From Colwellia sp. Arc7-635 (GTDB lineage: Bacteria; Pseudomonadota; Gammaproteobacteria; Enterobacterales; Alteromonadaceae), in assembly GCF_003971255.1 (NCBI RefSeq), contig NZ_CP034660.1, forward strand, positions 2,108,001-2,172,000: 64,000 nucleotides of DNA, written 5' to 3'. Shown piece after piece: positions 28,942 through 39,352 of this stretch. Both the position numbers and the translations under genes were made by a program. Positions within the stretch are counted from its first letter, which is position 1, and each line of letters starts with the position of its first letter. The notes below the pieces were generated by a model that was not told where the DNA came from, ran no database searches, and saw only the letters and a program-made list of their open reading frames with translations.

Positions 28942-29460
28942 ATGTTTCCAAATAAATATATTTTAAAGATCATCGCTACATTTTTCATAGTCACATTAAT
29001 TACAAGTTGTTCTGAAAGTGATGTAGTTAGAGCCGAATTGAATACTGCTGAAGCACAATCTATATCTCTAGACGTTTATAAAAATCCTAATTGTGGTTGT
29101 TGTAAAAAGTGGATTAGTCATGTTAACGATAATGGCTTTGAATCAAAGGTTCACAATTATCAGAACATTTCTTCTATTAAAGAAAAGAAAGGAATCCAAC
29201 CACGGTATCGTTCATGCCATACCGCAATATCAAAAGATGGCTTCGCTTTTGAAGGGCATGTACCAGCAAAATACATTCAACAATTCTTGAGCGAAAGTCA
29301 TGATGATAATGTCATTGGATTATCAGTTCCAGCGATGCCTTTAGGCTCTCCTGGTATGGAGGTGGGTGATAAATTTCATCCGTATAAAGTACTCCTTTTG
29401 AAATTAGATGGTAGTGATGAAATTTATGCTGAAGTGCGTACTTATAAGGAGCAATTCTAA
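28942..29460 (+). CDS. DUF411 metal-binding lipoprotein
   Basis: A 172-residue DUF411 protein. Lipobox LITSC puts the lipidated cysteine near residue 23. The domain shows a thioredoxin-like NPNCGCCKKW (CxCC) near residue 50, then SCHTAISKDGFAFEGHVPA and a C-terminal SPGMEVGD, all typical of DUF411 proteins, which recur in copper and silver resistance clusters. The role is likely periplasmic copper binding or delivery. The stop overlaps the start of the next gene (TAATG), placing it in the cus operon. Confidence 0.85.
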   Translation: MFPNKYILKIIATFFIVTLITSCSESDVVRAELNTAEAQSISLDVYKNPNCGCCKKWISHVNDNGFESKVHNYQNISSIKEKKGIQPRYRSCHTAISKDGFAFEGHVPAKYIQQFLSESHDDNVIGLSVPAMPLGSPGMEVGDKFHPYKVLLLKLDGSDEIYAEVRTYKEQF

Positions 29461-30914
29461 TGAGTAAACAACGTATTAATAGTAAATTACGCACAAAGTG
29501 CGGGGTAAGTGTATTGGCACTTTTATTTATTCCATCCCTTGCTGCGCAACAACCCCTATCAAGTGCTGGAAGCATTTTATCTTTTGAGACAGCAATAAAA
29601 TCGGCACAGAAGAATGACCCTTGGCTTATGGGGAATTTTCATAAACAAAGATCTATTGAGTCAATGAGTACAGCAGTTAGTACATTACCTGATCCTAAAA
29701 TTTCTATTGGTCTAGCAAATATACCTACTAATGGATTTGATTTTGGTCAGGAAGGAATGACACAAGCTAAAATAGGAATAGCTCAAATGTTTCCTCGTGG
29801 CGATACCTTAGATATTAAAAGCCAGCAACTTCGAATTCAAAGCGAAGCATATCCTTTCCAACGACAGGATAGAGAAGCAAAGGTTGCGGTCACTGTCGGT
29901 AGTTTGTGGTTAGATGCCTATCGAGTGCAACAGAGCATCGCTTTAATAGAAAAAAATAGGTCTTTGTTTGAACAACTAGCAGATATTGCAGAAGCTAGTT
30001 ACTCATCTACATTAGGAAAAACTCGTCAACAAGATATCGTTAGAGCGCAACTTGAACTAACTAAGCTAGAAGATCAATTAGAAAAATTAGGTCAACAAAA
30101 AAATCGTTATGACGGTATGTTATCTCAATGGCTAACCAAATTTTCGACAGGTAATGATTCTGTAGAAGCTACTTTATACAGTGACTTATCTTTGCATGAC
30201 ATTGTGCTTAGTCAGCAGATACCACAAATAGATTTGCTTAATAATAAATTAGTTCACACAAAAAGTTGGTTAAATTCACAAGCGCTAGTTCAATATTTTA
30301 CAAGCCATCCAGCTGTGGTTGCGATTGATAAGAAAGTTAGTGCAGCAAAAACAGGTATTAAGCTTGCTGAGCAAAAATATAAGCCGGAATGGGGGGTAAA
30401 TGCTAGTTATGGTTATCGGGCAGATGATCCTATGGGGAAAAGCCGAGCTGATTTGTTTTCAGTCGGTGTGACGTTTGATCTTCCTCTATTTACTGAAAAT
30501 CGACAAGATAAAGAAGTGCAGTCGGCCATTTTTAAAACAGAAGCAGTTAAAACTGAAAAGTTATTATTACTTAGACAACTACTTAGCGCTTACTCTAGCG
30601 CCAAAGGAAGGTTGCAACGTCTCAATGACAGGCTAAACCTGTACACATCGAAGTTATTACCTCAAACACATGATCAAGCAGAAGCATCTCTTAGCGCATA
30701 TACCAATGACGATGGTGATTTTGCGGAAGTAGTACGCTCACGTATTGCTGTTTTAAATGCAGAAATAGATGAGTTGAGCCTCAATGTCGAAGAGCAAAAA
30801 TTGAATCTTGAACTTAATTACCTTTTCATTGGCAGTATTAAAACTGCGATGACGTCAAATAGTATGAATTACACCAATAGTGGTCAATATACCGCTATTT
30901 CGGGAGAAAAATAA
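29460..30914 (+). CDS. cusC: TolC-family outer membrane protein, CusC-like
   Basis: Outer-membrane channel of the tripartite copper/silver efflux pump. Signal peptide about residues 1-29 (ending LAAQQ), then two OEP repeats rich in Gln/Leu coiled coil (about residues 60-260 and 290-470), as in TolC. The length of 484 residues is normal. It comes before the CusB and CusA genes and overlaps the CusB gene by one base, so it is the outer component of this CusCBA-type system. The symbol is by role; no specific metal can be read from this subunit. Confidence 0.83.
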   Translation: MSKQRINSKLRTKCGVSVLALLFIPSLAAQQPLSSAGSILSFETAIKSAQKNDPWLMGNFHKQRSIESMSTAVSTLPDPKISIGLANIPTNGFDFGQEGMTQAKIGIAQMFPRGDTLDIKSQQLRIQSEAYPFQRQDREAKVAVTVGSLWLDAYRVQQSIALIEKNRSLFEQLADIAEASYSSTLGKTRQQDIVRAQLELTKLEDQLEKLGQQKNRYDGMLSQWLTKFSTGNDSVEATLYSDLSLHDIVLSQQIPQIDLLNNKLVHTKSWLNSQALVQYFTSHPAVVAIDKKVSAAKTGIKLAEQKYKPEWGVNASYGYRADDPMGKSRADLFSVGVTFDLPLFTENRQDKEVQSAIFKTEAVKTEKLLLLRQLLSAYSSAKGRLQRLNDRLNLYTSKLLPQTHDQAEASLSAYTNDDGDFAEVVRSRIAVLNAEIDELSLNVEEQKLNLELNYLFIGSIKTAMTSNSMNYTNSGQYTAISGEK

Positions 30915-32751
30915 TGAGCACTAACACCTCAGGAAAAAATATTAAACCTATCATTATCGGCATGATTATCGGGGGATCATTACCATTGGTGCCTACACGG
31001 AGTTCATACCTTCAAGTCATGAACAAGGTGCAAGTGCGATATCTGAAGAAAAGAAACCTCTCTATTGGGTTGCACCAATGGATGCTAATTATACAAGAGA
31101 TAAACCTGGTAAGTCTCCTATGGGGATGGACTTAATACCAGTATACGACGATGGCGGTAAAGGACCAGATGAAGGGGCTGGAACCATTCGAATTTCATCT
31201 GATGTAGTAAATAATTTGGGTGTGCGTACTAGTACAGCCACCTATAAATCATTACACACAGAAATTAAAACCGTCGGATATGTTGCCTACGATGAAGACA
31301 GGCTGGTACATATTCACCCTAGAGTCCAAGGTTGGATTGAGAAACTCCATGTTACCGCCATTGGTGATCCGGTTAAAAAAGGTCAGCCCTTGTACGAGAT
31401 ATATTCTCCTGAATTAGTTAATGCGCAGGAAGAATTTTTGTTAGCTTTAGATCGCAATAATAACCGATTAATAAGCGCCGCTAAGAATCGTCTATTAGCT
31501 TTACAATTACCAAAATCAATTATTGCTGAACTGCAAAAAACTAAAAAAGTTCAACAACGTATTACCTTTTATGCGCCGCAAAATGGGGTTGTTGAGAATT
31601 TAAAAATTAGAGAAGGTTTTTTTGTTAAACCCGGTTCAACACTCATGTCTATTGGGGATTTATCTGAAGTTTGGGTTGAAGCTGAAGTATTTGAACGTCA
31701 AGCAGGTCAAGTTGATACAGATACACCAGTGACGATGACACTTGATTATTTACCGGGTAAAACATGGAGAGGGAAGGTTGATTATATCTACCCAACACTT
31801 GATGCGAAAACCCGTACCGTAAAAGTAAGACTGCGTTTTAAAAATGAAGACGGTGAATTTAAACCTAATATGTTTGCGCAAATTGTTATTCATACTATTG
31901 GAGATAAAAGTGCCTTACTTATCCCTAAAGAAGCCCTTATTAGAACAGGCAACCAAGATAGAGTTGTTCTCGCTTTAGGCGAGGGAAGCTTTAAGTCAGT
32001 GGCTGTTCGTGCAGGACGTTATGATAGTGAAAGTGTCGAGATACTTGAAGGTCTCAGCGATGGCGAAAAAATAGTTAGCTCTGCACAATTTTTACTTGAT
32101 TCAGAATCAAGTAAATCATCAGATTTTAAACGTATGAATCATGATGACGCTGAAAGTGATGAGATATCTCCTTCTTCAGTATGGGTGCCTGCACAAATAG
32201 AAAGTTTAATGGCTGAAGATCAAATGTTGATTTTAAGACATGAGGCAATTCCAGAGTGGGATTGGCCTGAAATGACCATGGACTTTATTGCAACAGACTC
32301 TGTAGATTTTTCTTTACTTAACCGAGGTCTTAATTTGCATGTCGAAATTACTAAAACAGTAAATGGTGATTATCAGATAAGTAATATTCATATACCAGAT
32401 GGAAGCTTGATGAGTGAAATGGATATGACTACAGGCAATGAAGAAACTTCAGATACATCATCTGCAACTGTCACGGGCACAGTCAACTCACTAATGATTG
32501 ACCATGGCATGATCAATATTAGTCGTTCAGCAATAGAAAAGTGGAATAGACCTGCTGCTACGGTAAATTTTATCACTGCTGAAGGTGTCAGCTTATCAGG
32601 AGTAAGCCAGGGAATGAACGTTGAATTCACGTTTGAAATTCGTGATGGTAACTTCGTTATTATGAATATTTCACCATTAATCGATAGTGGATCATTAGAG
32701 GGTACTTCTATTAAAGAAGAGCCTACTGTTGACCACTCAAACCACAAGTAA
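30914..32751 (+). CDS. cusB: CusB-like efflux adaptor with two CusF-like domains, one apparent frameshift
   Basis: Periplasmic adaptor joining the CusA pump to the outer-membrane channel. The frame breaks in the G run 30971-30975, which has five G where six are needed. Restored, the protein has 612 residues: an N-terminal membrane anchor, a heavy-metal-binding segment ([20 protein letters not shown]), membrane-fusion hairpin and barrel regions, and two CusF-like domains at the C-terminus. The first (bases ~32180-32400) keeps all four copper ligands of CusF, read in [14 protein letters not shown]. The second (~32460-32680) has lost all four: Arg, Arg, Ala and Val replace His, Trp, Met and Met. 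As read, translation from an internal ATG at 31078 would give an adaptor without its anchor. Confidence 0.88.
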
Positions 32752-32765
32752 GGAGTTCAACTATT

Positions 32766-35700
32766 ATGATTGCTTCTATTATACGTTGGTCAGTTGGTAA
32801 TCGATTCTTCGTCCTACTAGCAACAGTTTTATTGGTGGGTGCAGGTTTATATTCTGTCAATAAAACGCCTATTGATGCACTACCAGATTTGTCTGATGTG
32901 CAAGTTATAATAAAAACTAGTTTTCCTGGTCAAGCGCCACAAGTGGTTGAAGAACAGGTGACTTATCCCATGACTACAGCAATGCTGTCAGTCCCTGGAG
33001 CTGTTACGGTACGTGGCTATTCTTTCTTCGGAGACTCCTATGTTTATGTGATCTTTGACGAGGATACCGATTTGTATTGGGCACGTTCGCGTGTACTTGA
33101 GTATTTAAGCCAAGTTGCGCCTAATTTGCCAGCCGATGCGAAACCTCAATTAGGGCCTGATGCAACAGGTGTTGGTTGGGTATATTTATATGCATTAGTT
33201 GATAAAACAGGTCAGCACGACTTGAGTGAGCTTCGCAGTATACAAGATTGGTTTTTAAAGTTTGAATTGCAAACGGTTCCTGGAGTATCTGAAGTCTCTG
33301 TACTTGGTGGTATGGTAAAACAATACCAAGTGGTTATTAATCCAGACAAGTTACGCGCTTTTGGCATACCTCTTTCACATATACAAATGGCCATTAAAGA
33401 AGGTAATCAAGAGATTGGTGCTTCGGTTGTTGAAATGGCAGAAGCTGAATATATGGTTCGTGCTACTGGCTACTTAAAAAGTGTTGAAGATTTAGAAAAT
33501 ATTCCGTTAGGGGTTAATGAAAATGGCACTCCATTATTGTTAAAAGATGTCGCAGATATTGGCACAGGTCCACAAATGCGACGAGGTGTTGCTGAGCTCA
33601 ATGGTGAGGGTGAAACGGTAGGCGGTATCGTTGTTATGCGTTTTGGAGAAAACGCTCAACAAGTCATTAATGGTGTAAAAGAAAAGCTTGAGCAACTTAA
33701 GAAGGGCTTGCCTAAGGGAGTTGAAATTGTTCCTGTTTATGACCGCTCTGCATTAATCGAAAGAGCTGTAGATAACTTAGCGTATAAGTTGCTGGAAGAG
33801 TTTGGTGTTGTTGCGCTTGTTTGTATTATCTTCTTATTTCATGTCCGTTCATCTTTGGTGGCGATAATTAGTTTACCTGTAGGTATTTTAACTGCTTTTA
33901 TCATCATGCATATGCAAGGCTTAAACGCCAATATTATGTCTCTCGGTGGCATTGCCATTGCCATTGGTGCAATGATAGATGGTGCCATCGTGATGATAGA
34001 GAATATGCATAAGCATATGGAAAAAACACCTTTAACTAATGAAAATAGATGGCAAATAGTAGTGGAGTCTGCGAGTGAAGTAGGTCCTGCATTATTTTTT
34101 AGTTTATTAATTATCACTGTGAGTTTTGTACCTGTCTTTACCTTAGAAGCGCAAGAGGGGCGTATGTTTGCTCCTTTAGCTTTCACTAAAACCTATGCGA
34201 TGGCAGCCTCTGCGGCATTGGCGATTACCTTAGTGCCTGTACTTATGGGCTATTTCATTCGGGGTAAAATACTACCTGAGCATAAAAATCCGGTTAATCG
34301 GTTTTTAACATTCATTTACATGCCTGTACTAAAAGCTGTTTTACATTTTCCTAAAATAACGTTAATCGCTGCATTAGCGGTACTTGCTGTTGGAATATAT
34401 CCACTAGATAAAATTGGTAGTGAGTTTATACCTCCGCTTGATGAAGGCGATATAATGTATATGCCAACAACTTATCCTGGTATCTCGATAGGACAAGCAA
34501 GGCAGTTGCTGCAACAGACGGATAAATTGATTAAGACAGTGCCAGAGGTGAAGACTGTATTTGGTAAGGTGGGTCGTGCAGAAACAGCGACAGATCCTGC
34601 ACCATTAACAATGATTGAAACTTTTATTCAATTAAAGCCCCATGACCAATGGCGTGAAGGCGTTACTACGCAAAGCCTGAAAAAAGAGCTTGATGCTTTA
34701 GTGAAACTACCGGGTGTTACTAATGCTTGGGTCATGCCAATTAAAACCCGTATCGATATGCTAGCCACAGGGATTAAAACACCTGTAGGTATCAAAGTTG
34801 CGGGCGCTGAATTATCAGTTATTCAAGATATAGGTAAACAACTTGAAGTGATTTTAAAAGATGTGCCAGGTACTGCGTCTGTATATTCTGAACGTGTTGC
34901 TGGTGGACGTTATATCAAAGTTGATATTCAACGTGCTAAAGCAGCGCGTTATGGTTTGAATATTGCTGAAATACAGCAGGTGGTTGCGACAGCTATTGGG
35001 GGATGAATGTTACTCAAACAGTTGAAGGGTTAGAAAGATACCCTGTCAGTTTACGCTACCCACAAGATTATCGTGACTCTCCTGAGACATTGTCGTTATT
35101 GCCAATCGTAACGCCTAATGGACAGCGTATTTCATTAGGTGATGTCGCTAATGTCTTTATTGAAGATGGCCCTCCAGGTATTAAGTCAGAGAATGCTCGT
35201 TTAAATGGTTGGGCATTTGTAGATATTGAAGGGGTTGATGTGGGTACCTATGTTGTTGCAGCACAAAAAGTTGTCGCAGATAAACTTAAGCTTCCTGCTG
35301 GATACTCAATCGCTTGGGCAGGTCAATATGAATATATGCAACGAGCCAAAGCTAAATTAACTTACGTTGTACCATTAACGTTATTCATTATTATTATCCT
35401 ACTTTACTTAAATTTCAGAAATGTGATTGAAGTTGCCATGATCATGGGCACGTTACCACTCGCTATGGTGGGTAGTATCTGGTTAATGTACCTACAAGGC
35501 TTCAACTTTTCTGTTGCTGTTGGTGTTGGCTTTATAGCACTAGCCGGTGTTGCAGTAGAGATAGGTGTCATTATGTTGGTGTATTTAAATCAAGCCTACC
35601 AAGAAATGCTTAATGAACATCATACGAAAGATATTATTACCACTAAAGAAGATGTATTTCAGGCTGTACTACATGGAGCAGGTATGCGAGTTCGCCCAGT

Positions 35701-35902
35701 AATGATGACAGCAGCAGCTATTATCGTTGGTCTTTTACCAATTTTGTATGGTACAGGCACAGGTTCAGAAGTCATGAGTCGTATAGCGGCACCTATGGTA
35801 GGCGGTATGGCAAGTGCGGTTATTTTGACGTTATTGGTATTACCTGCATTGTTTTATCTATGGCGCTCATCATCGATAGAAAATACGACCAAAAAGCTGT
35901 AG
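32766..35902 (+). CDS. cusA: CusA-like heavy-metal RND efflux pump, one apparent frameshift
   Basis: Inner-membrane proton-driven pump exporting Cu(I)/Ag(I) via CusBC. Features of the heavy-metal RND family: [18 protein letters not shown] near residue 50, the proton-relay helix [17 protein letters not shown] near residue 405, and the second half with [13 protein letters not shown] and [15 protein letters not shown]. The frame is lost at 34998-35002, five G in place of six; adding one joins GG to [14 protein letters not shown] and gives 1045 residues, close to E. coli CusA. As read, the second part could not form a pump alone. It is followed by an 88-base gap and the His/Met-rich protein gene. 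Confidence 0.9.
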
Positions 35903-35990
35903 ACATAAAAACTATTTATAAAACAGTCAAAAGCAATATCGCTTTTGACAAATTGCAACCACCCTTAAAAAATTTACGTAGGAGTAAACC

Positions 35991-36323
35991 ATGAAAACTT
36001 TAACAAAATTAGCTTTAGTCTTGATACCGACAATTACTTTATCAATGGCAGCTACAGCACACGATCCATCTATGCATGTAAAAAAAGCTGAAAAAGCCGA
36101 TTGCAGTAATATGGATCATAGTAAAATGGACATGAAAGATCCGGTTGCTATGGCAATGATGAAGAAGTGCATGAAGCAGTCTGAAAAAGCTAAAAAATCA
36201 ATGAAAGATATGGACCATAGCAAGATGAAGGATATGGATCACAGTGAAATGAAGTCAACTGATAATAAAGATATTAAGAAAGATATTAAGAAAGATATTA
36301 AGAAAGATAAAGATAACCATTAA
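35991..36323 (+). CDS. small exported His/Met-rich copper-binding protein
   Basis: A 110-residue protein with a signal peptide (residues 1-23, ending ATAHD). The mature part is built of repeated MDHSKM-type units (MDHSKMDM, MDHSKMKDMDHSEM) and Met-rich stretches, a pattern for weak Cu(I)/Ag(I) binding in the periplasm. It ends with a Lys/Asp repeat DIKK x3 coded by three exact 12-base repeats. It has a good ribosome binding site (AGGAG). It lies between cusA and the cytochrome gene and is likely a copper sponge. No named family recognised. Confidence 0.75.
   Translation: MKTLTKLALVLIPTITLSMAATAHDPSMHVKKAEKADCSNMDHSKMDMKDPVAMAMMKKCMKQSEKAKKSMKDMDHSKMKDMDHSEMKSTDNKDIKKDIKKDIKKDKDNH
36267..36309 (+). 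repeat. 12-base tandem repeat inside the Met/His-rich gene
   Basis: AAAGATATTAAG three times exactly (36267-36278, 36279-36290, 36291-36302) plus the partial AAAGATA. Unit length is divisible by three, so copy number changes would lengthen or shorten the DIKK tail without frameshift. Confidence 0.92.
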
Positions 36324-36335
36324 GTAAACTTGTTT

Positions 36336-36365
36336 AGTCACTTAATCTGTAAGCATTAAGTGACT
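36336..36365 (+). terminator. hairpin between the Met/His-rich gene and the cytochrome gene
   Basis: Perfect 11-bp stem, AGTCACTTAAT / ATTAAGTGACT, with an 8-base loop, located 13 bases after the stop codon. No T run follows, so it may lower rather than end transcription into the cytochrome gene, or protect the upstream mRNA. Confidence 0.45.
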
Positions 36366-36386
36366 GATTATTGTTGAGGAATACGT

Positions 36387-36920
36387 ATGAAAATAATTAA
36401 ATTGCTATTACTTCTATCTACACTCGGTTTAGGTGCTGTAGCCACCGTGATGTATTCAGGTGTTGTAAATGTAGCAGCAGATGAACCACACAGTAAATTA
36501 GTATATTGGTTACTAGAAGAAACTAGAGAAAGCTCAATTAAACTTGCTGCACAGGATATTGAAGTTCCTGATTTAAGCGAGCCTGAATTGTTATTAACAG
36601 GTGGAACTGACTACGAATATATGTGTTCAAGTTGTCATTTAAAACCGGGGCAAAGCGAAAGTGATATGAGTATGGGGTTGTATCCATCGCCACCTAATTT
36701 AACGGTTTCTAATAAAGAACATGATGGTCATGAACACGGAGATGATGTTCAGGCTGCTCGTAAAAATTTCTGGGTGATTAAGCATGGTATTAAAGCTTCA
36801 GGAATGCCTGCATGGGGTAAAACGCATGATGATGAGCGCATATGGGCAATGGTTGCTTTTATAAAGCAACTTCCTACCTTAACACCTGAGCAGTATCAAG
36901 TTCTGACAGCAATAGATTAA
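36387..36920 (+). CDS. membrane-anchored monoheme cytochrome c
   Basis: A 177-residue c-type cytochrome. A hydrophobic N-terminus (residues 4-27) acts as anchor or signal. The heme motif CSSCH has Cys80, Cys83 and His84, and ASGMPAWGKT supplies the probable axial Met. A His-rich loop (HDGHEHGDD) follows the heme site. Such cytochromes appear beside copper-resistance genes and may pass electrons in periplasmic copper redox chemistry; here that is inference from location. Confidence 0.85.
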   Translation: MKIIKLLLLLSTLGLGAVATVMYSGVVNVAADEPHSKLVYWLLEETRESSIKLAAQDIEVPDLSEPELLLTGGTDYEYMCSSCHLKPGQSESDMSMGLYPSPPNLTVSNKEHDGHEHGDDVQAARKNFWVIKHGIKASGMPAWGKTHDDERIWAMVAFIKQLPTLTPEQYQVLTAID

Positions 36921-36949
36921 CCATAAAAAAGTAAATAAAGGAGAAAATA

Positions 36950-37435
36950 ATGAAGTTTAAAACCATGGTGTTAGTAATTGTTTCGTTATTTACCCTAATG
37001 ATAAGTAACAATTCTATAGCTCACAGTAACGAAAATAAACAAAATAGAATTTATCCTGAAAACTCAGGTTATGAAACTGAAGCAGGTATAACTATATCTG
37101 AGTTTCATAAAGCACTTAAATTAGGGGATAAAAACAAAGCTAGAAGCTTATTAGATGATAATGTCATCATTTTCGAAGGAGGTGGTGTTGAGACGTCAGC
37201 CGATGAATACGCCAACCACCATATGATAGCTGACATGAAGTACATCGCAAAGATAAAAACTGAAATATTAACACATAGCGTTAAGGTTGTTGGTGATATG
37301 GCATATTCAATATCTAAAACTAAATCAACAGGTCAAATTTCGCTGAAATCTGTTAATTCAGAAGGGCTTGAAACTATGGTGCTTCAGAAGAAGAATAATA
37401 AATGGAAAATTGTTCATATCCACTGGTCAAATTAG
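36950..37435 (+). CDS. exported NTF2/SnoaL-like protein (DUF4440 type)
   Basis: A 161-residue protein with a signal peptide (residues 1-24, ending SIAHS). The mature domain has the cone-shaped NTF2-like pattern: ISEFHKALKLGDKNKARSLLDDNVIIFEGG, then KTEILTHSVKVVGDMAYSIS, ending WKIVHIHWS. It matches DUF4440/SnoaL-like proteins often carried in copper islands. Catalytic role unknown; the His-x-His-Trp end is a conserved feature of the fold. It lies 30 bases after the cytochrome gene with AAGGAG as ribosome binding site. Confidence 0.75.
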   Translation: MKFKTMVLVIVSLFTLMISNNSIAHSNENKQNRIYPENSGYETEAGITISEFHKALKLGDKNKARSLLDDNVIIFEGGGVETSADEYANHHMIADMKYIAKIKTEILTHSVKVVGDMAYSISKTKSTGQISLKSVNSEGLETMVLQKKNNKWKIVHIHWSN

Positions 37436-37522
37436 ATACCTATTAAGTTTTTAGCTTCTACAATTGGCTAACAGTCTAGTTAAAGCTGGAAAGTATATTC
37501 TAAATATATAAGGATTAAGAAA

Positions 37523-39352
37523 ATGGGAGATAAAAAAATATCTCAAAATCAGCTAATTCCACGACGACGATTTGTACAAGGTTTAATTGCTGGTGGTGTA
37601 CTGGCTTCTTTTCCTAATTTGTTAAATGCAGCATCATCAATGGCAGAAACCGTTACGGGAACTGTGCCTGAACTCAGTGGTAATGTAATTGATCTCATTA
37701 TAGGTGAATCACCCGTTAACTTTACTGGTGTTGCGCGAATGGCTACAACCATTAACGGTTCAATACCTGCACCGACTTTACGCCTTAAAGAAGGTGAAGA
37801 AGTTACTATTAGGGTAAAAAACAATTTATCAGTGCCAAGTTCAATTCACTGGCATGGCATCATTTTACCATATCAAATGGATGGCGTACCGGGTATTAGT
37901 TTTAAGGGCATTATGCCGGGCGAAACTTTTGTATATAAATTTAAGTTACAACAAAATGGCACATATTGGTATCACTCGCATAGTGGCTTTCAAGAAATGA
38001 CAGGCATGTACGGTGCACTCATTATTGAACCGCGAGAAAAAGATATCATTAGTGCGGATAACGAGCTTGTTATTCAATTATCTGATTGGACTGATGATGA
38101 CCCAATGGCACTGTTTCGTAAGTTGAAAGTACAGAGTGATGTATTTAACTTCAATCAACCTACCGTTCCAGAGTTTTTCGATGACGTTTCAAGTAGTAGT
38201 GTTTCAAATGCACTACAACGACGAAAAATGTGGAATCAAATGCGAATGAACCCAACAGATTTAGCTGATTTATCCGCATCGACAATGACCTTCTTAATGA
38301 ATGGTCGTGCCCCAATGGCAAACTGGCGTGGACTATTTAAAGCGGGTGAAAAACTGAGGTTAAGATTCATTAATGGTTCAAGCAATAGCTTTTTTGACGT
38401 GCGTATTCCTGAGCTAAAGCTAACCGTTGTACAAGCTGACGGACAAAACGTTGAGCCAGTTACCGTAGATGAATTTAGATTTGGACCTGGTGAAACTTAC
38501 GATGTCATTGTTGAGCCGAAAAATGATGCCTATACGGTTTTCGCACAAAGTATGGATCGTTCTGGTTATGCCAAAGGTACCTTATCAATAGCATCAAATA
38601 TTGATGCGCCGTTGCCATCACTTGACCCTGTCGAATGGTTAACTATGACTGATATGATGGGTAATATGATGCATGGTGGTGAAAATTCTGCTGAGGCAGG
38701 TATGACAAAAATGACAGAAATGTCAGGCATGAAATCTAAAAAAATGGATCACAGTGCTATGGGGCATGGCGCAATGGCTATAGATCATAGTAAACATAAT
38801 ATGTCAGAAAACCCACTGGCTGTTGCCAGCGCTAAAGTGCGCCATGCCAAAACTGAATATGGTGCTTCTGCTGATATGCGTGTTGATATGCCTCGAACAA
38901 ACTTAGATGACCCCGGCATTGGTTTACGTAAAAATGGTCGTCGTGTGTTAACACTTGCTGATTTACATTCGCTTAAGGGGATCACTAACCAACAAGAGCC
39001 TGAAGCGGAAATTGAGCTGCATTTAACTGGCAATATGGAACGCTATAGTTGGTCTTTTGATGGCTTAGAGTTTGGTAAAAGCACACCTGTACATATGAAA
39101 CATAACCAGCGTTTACGAGTGATTTTACAAAACGATACCATGATGACACATCCTATGCATTTACACGGTATGTGGAGTGATTTAGAGAATGAACAAGGTG
39201 ATGTACAAGTTCGTCGTCATACAATACCCGTTCAACCAGCGCAAAGGATCAGTTTTTTAACCACGCCCCATGATGTTGGTCGTTGGGCTTGGCATTGTCA
39301 TTTATTATTTCATATGGATGCAGGTATGTTTAGGGAGGTGGTTGTATCATGA
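37523..39352 (+). CDS. copA: copper-resistance multicopper oxidase, CopA/PcoA type
   Basis: Periplasmic multicopper oxidase that oxidises Cu(I). Tat signal RRRFVQGLIAGG near residue 12. Copper sites: HWHG near residue 110, HSHSG near residue 152, HPMHLHGMW and HCHLLFHMDAGMF near the C-terminus, together the full set for the T1, T2 and T3 centres. A Met/His-rich insert (MMHGGENSAEAGMTKM, MSGMKSKKMDHSAMGHG) around residues 380-425 is typical of the copper-binding loop. The 609 residues match the family. The start of copB overlaps the stop by 4 bases. Confidence 0.95.
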   Translation: MGDKKISQNQLIPRRRFVQGLIAGGVLASFPNLLNAASSMAETVTGTVPELSGNVIDLIIGESPVNFTGVARMATTINGSIPAPTLRLKEGEEVTIRVKNNLSVPSSIHWHGIILPYQMDGVPGISFKGIMPGETFVYKFKLQQNGTYWYHSHSGFQEMTGMYGALIIEPREKDIISADNELVIQLSDWTDDDPMALFRKLKVQSDVFNFNQPTVPEFFDDVSSSSVSNALQRRKMWNQMRMNPTDLADLSASTMTFLMNGRAPMANWRGLFKAGEKLRLRFINGSSNSFFDVRIPELKLTVVQADGQNVEPVTVDEFRFGPGETYDVIVEPKNDAYTVFAQSMDRSGYAKGTLSIASNIDAPLPSLDPVEWLTMTDMMGNMMHGGENSAEAGMTKMTEMSGMKSKKMDHSAMGHGAMAIDHSKHNMSENPLAVASAKVRHAKTEYGASADMRVDMPRTNLDDPGIGLRKNGRRVLTLADLHSLKGITNQQEPEAEIELHLTGNMERYSWSFDGLEFGKSTPVHMKHNQRLRVILQNDTMMTHPMHLHGMWSDLENEQGDVQVRRHTIPVQPAQRISFLTTPHDVGRWAWHCHLLFHMDAGMFREVVVS

